A stretch of 64,000 nucleotides of DNA from Ditylenchus dipsaci (lineage: Eukaryota > Nematoda > Chromadorea > Rhabditida > Anguinidae), in NCBI GenBank assembly GCA_004194705.1, contig SADC01000398.1:1-64000 (forward strand), written 5' to 3'. The position numbers were made by a program, and so were the translations under genes. Shown piece after piece: positions 22,814-33,741 of the stretch. The notes beneath the pieces are model-generated. The model saw nothing but the letters and a program-made list of their open reading frames with translations, did no database searches and was not told where the DNA came from. How positions within the stretch are numbered: position 1 is the stretch's first letter; every line of letters starts with the position of its first letter.

Positions 22814-23233
22814 GGCTGCATGACAATTGCGCAAAACGACAATTGCGCAACGTATCAATTGCGCAAACGACAATTGCGCAAAACGACAATTGCGCAAACG
22901 ACAATTGCGCAAAACGACAATTGCGCAAACGACAATTGCGCAATCGACAATTGCGCAAACGACAATTGCTTAAACGACAATTGCGCTAACGACAATTGCG
23001 CAAATTGACAATATTATATTTATATTATATTATAGTTTAAATTATTAAATATTAAATCGATGTGCAACTGTCGTTTGCGCAATTGTCGTTTTGCGTAACT
23101 GTCGTTTGAGCAATTGTCGTTCGCGCAACTGTCGTTCGCGCAACTGTCGTTTGCGCAACTGTCGTTTGCGCAATTGTCGTTTGCGCAATTGTCTTTTTGC
23201 GCAATTGTCGTTTTGCGCAATTGTCATGCAGCC
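22814..23233. mobile_element. Foldback element made of CGACAATTGCGCAAA arrays, 8-bp target duplication
   Basis: The left arm begins GGCTGCATGACAATTGCG and consists of about a dozen 14-16 bp units (CGACAATTGCGCAAA). The right arm is the inverted array (TTTGCGCAATTGTCG) ending CGCAATTGTCATGCAGCC. Only a ~50-bp AT-rich loop (TATTATATTTATATT...) separates them. Direct repeats CTGCAAAC flank the element (22806-22813 and 23234-23241). Translated repeats (NDNCA, RQLRK) are not genes. The layout recalls Foldback or Rehavkus-type elements with minisatellite termini. Confidence 0.85.
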
Positions 23234-23636
23234 CTGCAAACACCTTTTTCTCTAAGGCTCATGTCAAGTAGTCAAGTGCCTCATACTCAAGAGCCTTTGT
23301 GTGACTGTTCCTGCCAGCATCTAGGTTATTTTTTCAACCAGCCGAGTTATGTACCGTACGGATTCCACCTCAATTCTTCACAAGTATATTTGTGAAAATA
23401 TTTATTTTGTGTGAATATAGGGAAGGGCAAGCCTCATCATAATTGAGGCTAGTATACTTTTGGAAAGTATCCCTTGAACGGAAATATTTCTACATTTTTC
23501 AGCCAGAAAATTGGCTGCTTTTTGCGAAATTTTCGTTATCACTACAAGGCTTGTCTTGTTTTGTTCTTTTTTATTTCATCATTTATTCATTATTTGTAAT
23601 TTCAGCTTAAAAGTTTGTCAGAAGTTTCATTGAGAA

Positions 23637-26150
23637 ATGCAATTTATGTGGAACATCGAAAGTGCGAAGGTATGTCATTAAGTTCTATATATTTAACCAC
23701 TCTTCGCTTTATTTTAGAGTAAGACGCAGGATGGCGTGGTTCTGGAAAAAATCAATGGTATTAATATTTTGATCGCATTAGTATGATGGCCAATTTTATT
23801 TAGGAATGGCTGCAGCTGGAGAAGTCTATGGTAACTTTTCGTATTATAAACACAGTTGGCCGGTGTACAGCTGTTTAACATCAAAATTAAAATGATCGCA
23901 AGTAGAGTAGTACATGGTCACTAAACAGAATATCGGATTAATTAGCAAAGTACTGAATCCGAAAATCAGCCCCTGAAAAATTGGGGAAGCTGATAGCTTG
24001 TTGAGCCGGAAATTGTGTAGATCAAAACTGATTGCTGGGCGCTAGTGGAGAATTCGTTGCTCCCAAATAGCTCGCCCCCTGTTGTTTTTTCTGTAAAAAT
24101 GACTTGGTCCCCCCTGTTGTTTTTGGGAGGAGGGACAGGATGGATCAAGCTGTTTTTCTACAAAAAAACAACAGGGGGACCAAGCTCTTAGGGAGCAACG
24201 GATTCTCCACTAGCGCCGAAAAAGAGACACCTAAAACAAAACAAATACAAAACAGACAACTTAACAAAATGTCGGATTAATTAGCAAAGTACTGAATTCG
24301 AAAATCAGCTCCTGAAAAATTGGTAAAGCTAATAGCTTATTGAGCCGGTAACTGTGTAGATCAAAACTGATTGCTGTTTACAAGCTGAGTTGTGGAAAAT
24401 CCATCTGTGTGCGCCCAGTAACCATCGCACTTGCCTACTGCTGACTTTGTTTTTTGTCACTAATCATTGGTTTGACTAGATGTTAAACCTTTTATTTTCA
24501 AGCAATACTTGGCAGCAGTGGATCTGGAAGTGAAATGATGTTGGATGCTTTAACCAAGCTGCAAGTGGACTTGTGTGGCGAGGCAAACTTCTGGATTGAC
24601 TTGAAACAAGTAACAAGGGAAACATTTGCTGGGGTAATTTTGAATCGTAAAACTTTACATTGACATCAATTTTGTCTCTTTTCAGTCTTTCGATGCCGTT
24701 CCTTCAACTGATTTGAGTGAATCTCATCAATCCGTGCGATTTTTGTGTTCGATTCATTTTTTACTGTTTCTCTTAGGTCTACGATTTCTTGCTGGATGTC
24801 AAATGCAATAAAGAACCTGAAACGCATGCCAAGAAGGAAGAAGTCGAAATGGTCGTTAAGATGGTAAAAATTTCACACTAAATACAGTCATTAACATGCA
24901 ACAATTTCTCTTTTATAGTTGGGCTTGGAGTTGATGGCTGCTCAATTGGTCTCAGAGCTGTCCGAAGATCTCAGTGAGTGTTTTTTGGATAAGCTTAAAT
25001 TACAAAACTGAGAAATGCTCTTCTCAGGAAAGTGCCTGAAAATTCTTAGCACTGTTCTGGCTTGCCGCAAAGCTCTGTACATCGAAGGTTCTTGTTTGCA
25101 AATCACTAGTCCTATCGTTGCTGATAAACTATTCAAGGTTGTTAATTTTCTTATCCTTTCTACTCATTCAGTATTTTTATATTTTGAGACTTTGATCCCA
25201 CTTGCAAAGCTAAAGAACATACTCGTGTTAATGCCTGTGTCTTTGAGCAAAGCTTACCATACAGCATTTGAAATGATCGAGAAGTGGGTTTTTTTGCATT
25301 TTTCAATATGCTTGAGATAACTGATTTTCCATAAGGGGCACATTGCTTGACGGTGGGAAGATACTGTGCCAAGGTGGATTGAATGGGCTCAATATGATCT
25401 ACGACAGGTATTATTTATTTGTTTTGCAGTGTCAGCAACAGGAAGTCGTTTGTTTTTTAGACTGACTCATGTGTATGGAAACAAGCTAGATGCTCGCTTC
25501 CCTCTGCGCACACTGTTCAACAGTAACTGACACATTTCGTCCCAATTATGAATGTTTACCGTTTTTTTAAGTATTTGGATCCGAAATGCAGCGAAATGGT
25601 GACCGTTTTGGGATTTTATTGAGGTAGTCTTCTTTTAGTCTATGTGCAGTTCTTACTGTCGCTTTCAGGAGTTCAAGTTGGCTTTCCGCAAGGAAGAATC
25701 TGTTGCGCTGTACCAAGTTTGCTCGAAAGGAATGTCGATCAGAAAAGTGAGATTTTTGTTTTTGCCGTTTGAGCAGTAGAAGAAATAAAAGCTGCTTGAT
25801 TTGCTCAAAGTTTTTATCGCATTTTTTCAAGAGCCGCACGAATCTTTAAAAACACTCAATGATGTCTAATTTCGAGCGTCTATCTAATCTAGCAGTTATT
25901 ATTTTCTTATCTAGATGAAAGCTATCATGACTGACACTTTGTCAATCATGCACTTCTAATCAAACCATTGAATCTTTTGGCAGTCACAATTGGCCTGATA
26001 CTTAAACTTCAAGATGACGACACTTCCTACTGAAGTTTTGATGGAAATTATCAACTTTTTGGTTCAACTGGCTTTAATGGCTTATTTCTAACATCTCAAA
26101 CTTTTTCCAACTTTTATGCTCTACGAATGAAGCGTTTCAGTTTCACGAAA
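23637..26150 (+). CDS. ABCG-type ABC protein with degenerate ATPase motifs, 3' part broken
   Basis: Exons (+): 23637-23669, 23718-23757, 23804-23830, 24503-24633, 24686-24733, 24777-24863, 24919-24973, 25028-25137, 25189-25283, 25336-25407, 25461-25522, 25572-25623, 25669-25746, then a damaged part to about 26150. The start is the ATG 30 nt after a TTTCAG. VVLEKINGMAAAGEVYAILGSSGSGSE matches the ABCG entry to Walker A, but the lysine is replaced (GSSGSGSE). The signature reads LSEDL instead of LSGGQ, the Walker B region reads ALYIEGS, and the H-loop histidine region reads LMPVS. GTLLDGGKILCQG fits the D-loop-to-C-terminal strand. An IGLILKL membrane segment and GFNGLFLTSQTFSNF resemble early ABCG transmembrane helices, but stops and a frame change interrupt them and the remaining helices are absent. 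Either a pseudo-ATPase or a decaying gene. Confidence 0.7.
23930..24385. repeat. Direct repeat pair flanking a palindrome in the ABCG-like intron
   Basis: Two ~110-bp direct copies (23933-24035 and 24271-24382; both contain GGATTAATTAGCAAAGTACTG and GTGTAGATCAAAACTGATTG) flank a palindrome at 24036-24222 whose arms read GCGCTAGTGGAGAATTCGTT and CCACTAGCGCC. The palindrome centre has CCCCTGTTGTTTTT / AAAAACAACAGGGGG, found also at 28075, 30230 and 33370. Confidence 0.75.
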
Positions 26151-26194
26151 GTTAGACTGTGTTCCAAATTCCTTTGACTATCAATGATTTTCAG

Positions 26195-26576
26195 ATGTTT
26201 GACATGGATTCTCAGCCGCAGTTCAGATTCTATGAAGATGACAATCCCATGTGTGCAACCGTACTTAGCATTTTCGAAAGTGGCTTCACCAGCAAGGACA
26301 TCACCATCAAAATCGGGGAGAATCGCAAAGAAATCATTTTCCACGGTGACCGGAAAGGATGTAAGCACTTCTTATTTTCTAGTTCTTAAATTAAGACTGT
26401 CTTGTTAAGCTGAGCCCAAGAGAGATTACGGAGTGGTTGTCATTCCACATCACCTCCAGTTCGATCGATGGGAGTGGTATGACGGAAACAGCGACCTTCT
26501 GATTCTCTTTGCAAGTATCAATCCGAATGTCGATGTGCCCATAGAAATGCTCCAGCTGAAGTCCGTCAAAGAATAA
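26195..26576 (+). CDS. Small alpha-crystallin (HSP20-like) protein, ~110 aa
   Basis: Two exons, 26195-26360 and 26410-26576, joined over a 49-nt intron (GTAAGC...TTAAG). The start ATG directly follows TTTTCAG, so a 5' UTR intron or trans-splice acceptor is possible. The protein (MFDMDSQPQFRFYEDDN...) has the strand pattern of an alpha-crystallin domain: FTSKDITIKIGENRKEIIFHGDRKG, then RDYGVVVIPHHLQFDRWEWY, then DLLILFASINPNVDVPIEML. It lacks the long N- and C-terminal tails of typical sHSPs, and the usual A-x-x-x-n-GvL motif is altered to GNSDLLIL. AATAAA overlaps the stop (26572-26577) and another lies at 26622. It probably acts as a minimal chaperone-like protein; weak homology keeps confidence moderate. 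Confidence 0.6.
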
Positions 26577-26889
26577 AATGTTGAATTTGTGGTTGAATAT
26601 TGTTTCGAATCGTTAGACAATAAAGATTTTTCCCTTGCATTAGATTGACCAGTGCCTCGAAGGTTTTTTATGCGTTGTCTAATCTCTGGAGCTATTCACA
26701 ATGCATCTGTGTCCGTGATAGGTTTACGACAATCGGGCGCGTGTTTAAAATGTCCGGTGAACAGAATCTGCGTCATCTTCTGCTTTGCGGGGAACTATTA
26801 GCGACTGAAAAATTGTAATCATTATTTGTTGCACTGTTTTTTGTGTAATTACTTTTTTCGTTCAACTACTCAAATGAAATGCTAGCCAG

Positions 26890-27310
26890 GGAACTGCAAA
26901 CACCCCTAAAACGACTTTTTTAGGGTTTCATAGAGGGGAAAAAATCTCTATTTTTAGGGGCGTGTTGGGACAAAAACCCTATTTAGGCTTAACCCTATTT
27001 CAGGTTTCCCCCTAAAATAGGGGGAAACCCTATTTAAAGCTCCCCCATTTTAGGGTTTCCCCCTAAAATAGGGGGAAATCGAGCGCCAATTCAAATTACT
27101 ATTTTGTTCTTTTTACTTATATTTGATTTTTCTGACTTGATTTTGTTTATTTTTGAACCAAATTTCACTCAATTTTAGTGACTAAAATCGTAAAAATCTT
27201 TAAGTAAGCCCCCCTGTAATAACCCTCCCCCCCTCAAATAACCTCCCCCTGTAATAACCCGGGTTATTTCAGGGGTTACTTGAGGGGGGTTATTTGAGGG
27301 GGGTTATTGG
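26890..27310. repeat. Palindromic minisatellite CCCCCTAAAATAGGGGGAAA and CCCTGTAATAACC repeats
   Basis: 26890-27085 contains several CCTATTT / AAATAGGG units, including a perfect CCCCCTAAAATAGGGGG twice. 27200-27310 has AATAACCCTCCCCC and its inverted GGGGGGTTATTTGAGG counterpart. Both look like MITE-derived hairpins. Confidence 0.65.
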
Positions 27311-27511
27311 GAGTATGTTTTTCAGGGTATATTTTGTCTTGAAATGAAGTCATGTTATTTCAAATTTTCGACCTCTCCATCCAGCTCATGGGTAGGTACC
27401 CACCCCAACGGGTATCCACCTCCAGAACCCGAAAATTCTAAATTAAGTTAAAAATTAAATCAAACCATGGTATCCTACCCAAAATCGTGCGCTGAACACG
27501 GTTTTTTAGTA

Positions 27512-27695
27512 CAGTCGACCCTCGATATAACGGCCCCCCGATATAACGGCCCCTCGATATAACGGCCCCTTTGGCCCTATTTGGTTGGATTTGACTAAAA
27601 CATAAGGAGTTAGACCCTCGATATAACGGCCCCTCGATATAACGGCCCCCTTGGCCGGCCCCGACTAAGAAAACATACCCTCGATATACCGTCCC
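27512..27695. repeat. Pogo-like MITE (CCTCGATATAACGGCC)
   Basis: ACAGTCGACCCTCGATATAACGGCC followed by several direct copies of CCTCGATATAACGGCCCC, ending near CCCTCGATATACCGTCCCC. The right inverted end appears lost. The end pattern resembles Tigger/pogo MITEs. Confidence 0.55.
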
Positions 27696-27892
27696 CCATG
27701 GAAAACATGTGGTTTTAATTGCAAAATAGTTTGTCAAAAATCTTTTTTTATTATTATTTTCAATTTCTATCGTTTTCAACACCTACGCCATCTACAATGT
27801 TTATTTCTATTGTTGGAAATGTTACTTTTTGTCTTATAGAAAACAGCATAAGTAGGTCGTAACAAAAAGGTGTATTAAAAAGGGCATGCCTA

Positions 27893-28060
27893 TTGACAAA
27901 GAGAACATTTTTTGATTCTAAAAATAGTGTTTACCAGCTAAATAAAAAAAGAATTGACAAAAAAATAGCTGAAGTCGGAAAAAATATTCTTCGACTGAAA
28001 ATCCACTACCAAACCCACTGCCAACTATACGGTATTCAAGCTGATTCCGACCCTATCCAA
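27893..28060 (+). other. Possible exon of unknown gene
   Basis: The frame reads NSVYQLNKKRIDKKIAEVGKNILRLKIHYQTHCQLYGIQADSDP, hydrophilic and helix-like, resembling the coiled-coil gene at 34.4 kb in style only. It runs directly into a CCTTGGTCCCCCCTG repeat end at 28078. Neither start nor stop is convincing. Confidence 0.2.
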
Positions 28061-28071
28061 CAAGGGGGGAG

Positions 28072-28680
28072 TTTTGCCTTGGTCCCCCCTGTTGATTTTT
28101 TTTTGTAATTTTACAGGCTTAGGCTTAATCAAGGGTAGGCCTGCATATGTAAGGACAAACTCAAACATGAATCTAAGATACCGTATTATCCCTAATAAGA
28201 CCCCATGGGGCCTTATTTTTCAACACCTCTTTGGAGGTGGGCCTTATTAGAAGGTGGGGTCTTATTAGAAGTCACCATTTAGGCCTTATTAGTCCTTATT
28301 TAAGGTGGGGCCTTATTTTCCAACACCTCTCAAGACATGGGGCCTTATTGGAAGGTGAGGTCTTATTGGTGAGTGGGGTCTCATTAGAAACAATACGGTA
28401 TGTTTGAGTTCGTCCAAGCAAATGCGGGCCTACCCTTGCCTAAGCCTAAAAAATCGTAAGATATGTTTGCCGGTACTTATTCGGTTGGGGGCGGTTTTTC
28501 ACTGATTTAAAAATAGTGTTTGAACGTCTTCTAAGTAATTTATATGTACTAAAAACGATAAAAAAGTTGTTTTGCGATATTTTTCTACATTAAAAGATGA
28601 TTTTTCGAAAAAAATTTTTTGACCAAAATTTCACTTTTTGCCTTGGGGGACCAAGGCAAACTTCCTTACTTTAGGGTATT
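28072..28680. repeat. Concentric palindrome with a CCGTATT MITE in its centre
   Basis: Arms: GGCTTAGGCTTAATCAAGGG..AGGCCTGCATATG..CAAACTCAAACATG (28119-28170) against TGTTTGAGTTCGTCC..GCGGGCCTACCCTTGCCTAAGCC (28400-28447). Outside are CCTTGGTCCCCCC (28079) and GGGGGACCAAGGC (28645). The centre is the MITE 28181-28398. Confidence 0.65.
28181..28398. mobile_element. CCGTATT-ended MITE flanked by TA
   Basis: Ends CCGTATTATCCCTAATAAG and CATTAGAAACAATACGG, flanked by TA at 28179-28180 and 28399-28400. The interior has GGGGCCTTATTTTTCAACACC repeats in both orientations. 218 bp, no ORF. Confidence 0.7.
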
Positions 28681-28689
28681 TTACCCGTT

Positions 28690-28860
28690 TTGGTCACTGG
28701 AGCTGGGCGAAAAGAGCCTTTGTATGCATTTTTGATCAAAAGTCTTGCACGGAATTATGTTTAAGGTAAGTGAGTGCGCGCATCTCTAGCCAACCAAGCC
28801 CCTGCGCATCCTTTGAGGGCGCAGGTGGCTTGGTTGCTTGGGGTTGAGGTTGGAGTTTAG
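28690..28860 (-). repeat. PAL1 family, partial copy
   Basis: GTAAGTGAGTGCGCGCATCTC and the GCGCATCC...GGGCGCAGG hairpin match the PAL1 centre; flanks diverge. Confidence 0.5.
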
Positions 28861-28899
28861 CCTGTATTTTTGCGGATTTTCGTGCACAAGCCCAATTTT

Positions 28900-30060
28900 C
28901 GACTATTTTTCGTAAACTTATGGCAGATATCTTACCGGAACTTCGATTCACAAATATTAATAGGTCGCAAAACGATGTAGACGTCGACAAGCGCGTGTTG
29001 TTCTTTTGTGCATCAATATTTAACTGTACTTTATTCTTTTTACAAAAGAAAACTATTGCAACATTTTTCATTTTGACAAATAAAGTTTATGAGAATGTTT
29101 GAGAATTCATCGTTTAGAAGTTTTTTTCTTAGGAAAATTCAACACGCATTTTCAATTCAGTATCTAAGTGAGACATAGATTTTATCAGGGTTTCAACTTT
29201 ATCTCCACCTTTGCACTTTTTCCTAAAACAATAACAATTACAATTACAATTAACTATTTGTAGCAACAATTTGTTTAAAAAATTATTTACAACAAATGAT
29301 TTAAAAAAGTTGTATTAATCATTTTGAATTGCTTTTTGTTTGTCGCAAAAAATGTTTTTTTTATTAAATGATGGCTTTTTGCTTTGGGCAGCTGAATATC
29401 ATTTTCATTAAAGAAGGACACACTTTACGGTGATTCCGAGAAGGACCATGAAACTTGGTAAGCACAGCAATTCGCGAAATTTGAATTCGCGCGGGACCAC
29501 CCTAATTTTGCAATACCGCCCCCTCACGATTTCAGGTAGAAGCCGATCCTACCAAAAGAAAATACTCTTGATTTAATGTATTTTTATAATTTCATTTGAA
29601 TACCGTTTCTGAAATGTACGTGTGTTTTTTTTTAAATTAATTACTGGATACTCCTAAAAAGCAAACTGTGATTACTTCAGTTTCTTAAATATCTTGATAA
29701 AATGCGGTCGCTTAGCAATAGTTGACTATATAGCGAGAGTTGACTGTACAAGGTTAGTCATGAAAACCTTTGAGAAAAGTGATGTACCTAAGGTCTTGGC
29801 CAGCAGATTTCCGAATTTTTCCGAAATCTGCACAGTGCAACATAAATTGTACCATAAATTGTCCGACTTACATAATATAGTTTTTCCTCTTCTACTTTTC
29901 GAAATCGAGCCGTCGGCAAAATTGGATCTCAAAGTCAAATAAGGATTTTCGATGCACTATCAAATGGTATAAAGGGTTTTTTCATATCGCATGGACACTA
30001 CTAAACTTCCCTTGTTACACAGGTTACACTCTTCTCTATACCAGTATTTATTTTAGGTCT
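28900..30060. other. Intergenic stretch, no firm gene
   Basis: One forward frame (29755-29940: LVMKTFEKSDVPKVLASRFP..FSEIC) is open and hydrophilic but recognised by nothing. A pogo-like end (TATAGCGAGAGTTGACTGTAC) precedes it at 29725-29750. The rest is AT-rich with no evident elements. Confidence 0.3.
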
Positions 30061-30543
30061 CAAATACACTTTAAATGTGATTGTCTGTGAAAAACCACTG
30101 CTGAAGAGTGAACAAAATATCTGGGTACTTATACGGTTCTCCCCAACGCTTTTCGGTCGCAAACAGAAAAAAGCGCACTATAACGAGAGCGCACTGTAGC
30201 TGGGGACCGCGAAAAAATTGCCTTGGTCCCCTGTTGTGGTTGTTTTTTTTCAAATTTTTGCGACTAATCTCAACTAATCTCAGCTATCTATTTATTTACT
30301 TTTTTATGCTCTTTAGAGAAAAATTTGAGATAGTACGCCTAGTCAATGGTTAGTCGCTGGGCGTCCAAGACCAGCACACTCCTCATTGCAAGGGTTAGGA
30401 TACGTTGTGGTTCGTGTACGCTAATATCATGATAGGATACATCTACAATCACGCGCGAAGCGGCCAACCCTTGGCCGGGTACAACGATCTGTACAATCTT
30501 AGGGTGGACAGCTGAATGTATATTCCCAACACTAAAAAGTATT

Positions 30544-31216
30544 TTATGGCATTTCAGAGAAAAAAAATTCCAAAACATATAAACTTGAGAGCCAAAGCAA
30601 AAATTCCGCAATTATGGGGGCCAGGTTTGGGTTATTAGGATGCAAAAATCTTTTGCAAATCAACCTATGGTGGTCACTCAGGCAAGTAGCGCAAGTGACC
30701 GTACAATCCTGGGCTTGGTGGTCCTTTTTAAGGCACCGAGGACAGCGACCCTGTTTTAGAAGGATGTCTTTCCTATCCTGAAAACCAAGGTTACAGCGGA
30801 CGGAATAATGCTTACCTTGGCAAAACAGGCAAGGCAAAATTGGCCTTCGAAATCGTTTTTGAAGGTCTGACGGAGGACCCGGTTTTTCGGCTGCAAGCCA
30901 GCTCATAGTTGGCTTCTTCTTCATGGGAGGTTGGGGTGCTAGTGAACTTGCCCGCCTTGGGTATACCCTTTTTGAAATGTTTGGGGTGCCAAAATTTCCC
31001 TTAGTGGGCAATGTTCAGTTCCAGCTTCAGTTTGATCCGCAACTCACCCCAATCGGAGTACCCCTTGAGAATCTGCTGATAAAGTGGGAGCAGATCCTCG
31101 TCGGCTTCTTCGAGGCGGTTTATATACCCATTAACCTCCTCCAGTCCACCCTCGGGCATTTCCCTGGGGATGGTGGTATCGAGCCGGTGATCGGCATCGA
31201 TAAGGGTCTCCGCTTT
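30544..31216 (-). mobile_element. BEL/Pao-type retrotransposon gag, truncated
   Basis: On the minus strand an N-terminal part (TLIDADHRLDTTIPREMPEG, LEEVNGYINRLEEADEDLLP) runs into a basic linker (about 31011-30850). This is followed by tandem zinc knuckles CLFCQGKHYSVRC, RC.RCLKKDHQAQDC and CATCLSDHHRLIC. The C-x2-C-x4-H-x4-C series with RK-x-I-L-x-x-G-RC-x-x-CLKK between knuckles is typical of BEL/Pao gag. After knuckle three the frame runs to LAPIIAEFLLW and is lost. Below 30340 no protease or reverse transcriptase is recognisable, so only the 5' third survives. Confidence 0.7.
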
Positions 31217-31619
31217 TGAGCGGCTATAGTTATGATGTCGCGTATAAAACGAGACATTTAAACCTTTTTTTGGTGGTAAAAAAGGGAACCCTAAAAGAGG
31301 GTTTTTGACCTAACGCGAATAGGATCCCGAACCTTTTTCGAGTAATCAAAAAAGGTTAAGGATGCACCTGGCTCGGTTTGGGAAACCGAACCTTCTTTCA
31401 CAAAAAAGCGGTAGCTTCCCTTGCTAAGGCATTGTCAAAAGCAAGACCCCCGCCTTTGTAATTAGGGGTCTTGCTAGAGACAAATTTTTAGGCCGTTGGG
31501 CCGCTTATTTCTAAGCAACCCAGAGATGTTAAAGGGCGGAGGTCCCTTTCGGACAACCTTCGGCAAACCGATACCAGGTGGTAACGATTAGCCGCTAAAG
31601 GGTGGGAACTTTTTTAAAG

Positions 31620-32330
31620 TTCCCTAAGATAAAATTCTAGTAAATAAAATAAAATTTTATTTAGTCCAAAAACACAAGCACTAAAACTTATTACAACAAG
31701 ATGCATTAATGAAGTGCGAAATTAAAGGCACTCAGGTTCAAACTGTGAAAAAGAGCTCCGTTTGACGGAAAAATAAAATTTATGAAACCCGATCACTGGG
31801 ATCGGGGGATATTTATACCCTCATTTACTCCCTCGCAGGGGTGGGGCTTACGAGATAAAACCAGTTTCAGCCTACCATATTTTCGCCCATCACAAGCTGG
31901 CCGAAAATATGTGGCTATCTGGAATATTCCAGTCGGAGAAACCTGTCCATATGTTGCCATATCAGGTTTGCTGCTATAGACGAGATGGGCAAAGAACAAC
32001 CCAAATAACGGGACAATTTTACAATAAACAAAAATACCCATTACTCTCATTGGGGACGTACAGTTCTGGCCTTCTTGACTTCTTCGCTTCGCGACAATAA
32101 ATATTTACCTAATCGAGAAACGTTTCATTGAACCAATGAATTTGACTGGATCCACACGAGCGTACTACAAACCATCCAGCAAACATTCAAGATTGTTAGC
32201 CATAGCCCTGAAAACGCAAAATTATCCTCATACAAAGCCATCAGTAACAGAACAAAGACAGGACAATTGAACAAAAGGTTTGTTAGTAAAACTTTATTAA
32301 AACAAAATAGTGAAGAAATCACAATGCGGC
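31620..32330 (-). promoter_or_regulatory. Candidate 5' LTR / promoter region of the BEL/Pao remnant
   Basis: Directly upstream of the gag on the minus strand. GGTATAAATATCCCCC (minus, around 31802-31817) is a good TATA box and lies at a sensible distance from the gag. LTR borders could not be fixed because no second LTR copy remains in the window. Confidence 0.3.
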
Positions 32331-32705
32331 GAAATTTTGGCCGGCGAAATTATGAACGGCAAAATTATGAACAGCAAAATTTTGGCCGGCAAAATTATGA
32401 ACGGCGAAATTTTGAACGCGGCGAAATTTTGTCGCGGCGAAATTTGGCCGTGGCCGTATTTTTCGAGCCGTGGTTTGAAATAATGTTGGGGATGGCTTTT
32501 TGGTCAAAAATTTTTATTTTAAAAAGGCCTCCAACAAACCAAGCCTTTCACAAAAAAGCCATCCCGTAGTGGCCACGGACAATTTCCTGCCGCGCCACAA
32601 TTTCCTGCCGCGCCGTGCCGGACAATTCCTGCCGGACAATTTCCTGCCGGAGACAATTCCCTGCCAGAGACAAAATCCTTGCCGCACCGACCCCCTGCCG
32701 GAAAA
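32322..32705. repeat. Foldback with GGCGAAATT / AATTTCCTGCCG arrays
   Basis: The left array consists of GGC(C)GGCGAAATT(TT/ATG) units (32322-32455). The right array consists of GACAATTTCCTGCCG units (32577-32705), roughly its inverse. The inner mirror GGGGATGGCTTTTTGG..AAAAAAGCCATCCC surrounds a short loop. Confidence 0.65.
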
Positions 32706-33340
32706 ATATACTAGCAAAACCATACCCAATCAATTAAACATAAACATTCCCAACTAAACAAATTGCATCTTTATCGAGAACTAACTCGAACAACAATGAC
32801 AAACAACTCCTTAAACGAAAACAAAGCAGTACAATATAAAATTTCTACGTACTACTGATTACCAATGAAGATGTGGGCCAGGCCGCGAAGATGTTCTAGC
32901 AAGTTTTTTTAATCAAAGAGCTCTACTAAGGCAAGAATCCTCTTATCTTTTTTTTTCGCTTCAAAATGGCAACAAGCACTGGATAAAATGACCCTTTTAC
33001 TTTAAAAGTAGTCAAAATGTCCTTTTTTACCCAAATGTCCTTTTTTGAAACTTTTCATTCGGAGCCCTGAAATAGACCCTTCTCATCTTCAGCGCTGCTG
33101 GCCTCGGCTGGTCTATATAATTATTCAATTGTATATAATTATCCTAATTGTAATTAGCTAATTATTTTTGCGCTTATTATAACAGGTCGGACATTGTCGT
33201 TGAATGCTTTACTTTATATTAGTATGTCTAAAAAGTTTGAAAATTTCAATAAATCATTTCTTTTATGCTTTGACAATTTTTCATATTGTTCAAGTTTATT
33301 TTCTATGAAGCAATAAAAGTTAAAAAATCGTGGTTCTATT

Positions 33341-33419
33341 CTAGAATCGGGTGCCGAAAAACAACTTGGTCCCCCTGTCGTTTTTAGTAAGCTGTTTTTG
33401 GCACCCGATTCTAGAATAA
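33341..33419. repeat. Short palindrome around a CCCCCTGTCGTTTTT core
   Basis: ATTCTAGAATCGGGTGCC (33340) mirrors GGCACCCGATTCTAGAAT (33400). The interior ACTTGGTCCCCCTGTCGTT matches the cores at 24100 and 30220. Confidence 0.7.
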
Positions 33420-33741
33420 AACCAAAATTGCTTCTAACTATGAGTAGTACTAGGGTTGTACAACTGACCGGTCAAGTAAAAATCGGTCAATTGACCGGTC
33501 AATTGAGAGCAATTGACCTAAAAACGGTTAATTTTAAGAATTCCTTCTCAGTGTCCTACACTGTTTTTGAAAAAACCGCGAAACAATAAACAGGGTACCA
33601 GGGCAAACCTCCCCCTCCAGTTTCATTGAGATTAGAGCGAAAAAAGTTAAAAAAGTGTTGAATCCAGCTGGGAGATGAGATTAATAGTTGAGGGACGCAG
33701 TTATCTGAAAATATGACTGTACTTCAACTTTTTTCAGCGTC

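Noticed and set aside
22814..23233. CRISPR-like array
   Set aside because: Units are contiguous without spacers, are inverted about a centre and lie in a eukaryotic genome with a target duplication; this is a foldback element.
22820..23243. Overlapping reading frames rich in NDNCA / RQLRK / SFAQL repeats
   Set aside because: They are translations of the ~15-bp minisatellite arms in several frames and both strands.
26014..26140. F-box-like start (MTTLPTEVLMEIINFL)
   Set aside because: The same bases in another frame continue the ABCG-like membrane domain (GFNGLFLTSQTFSNF) without a break, so the F-box match is judged a chance overlap.
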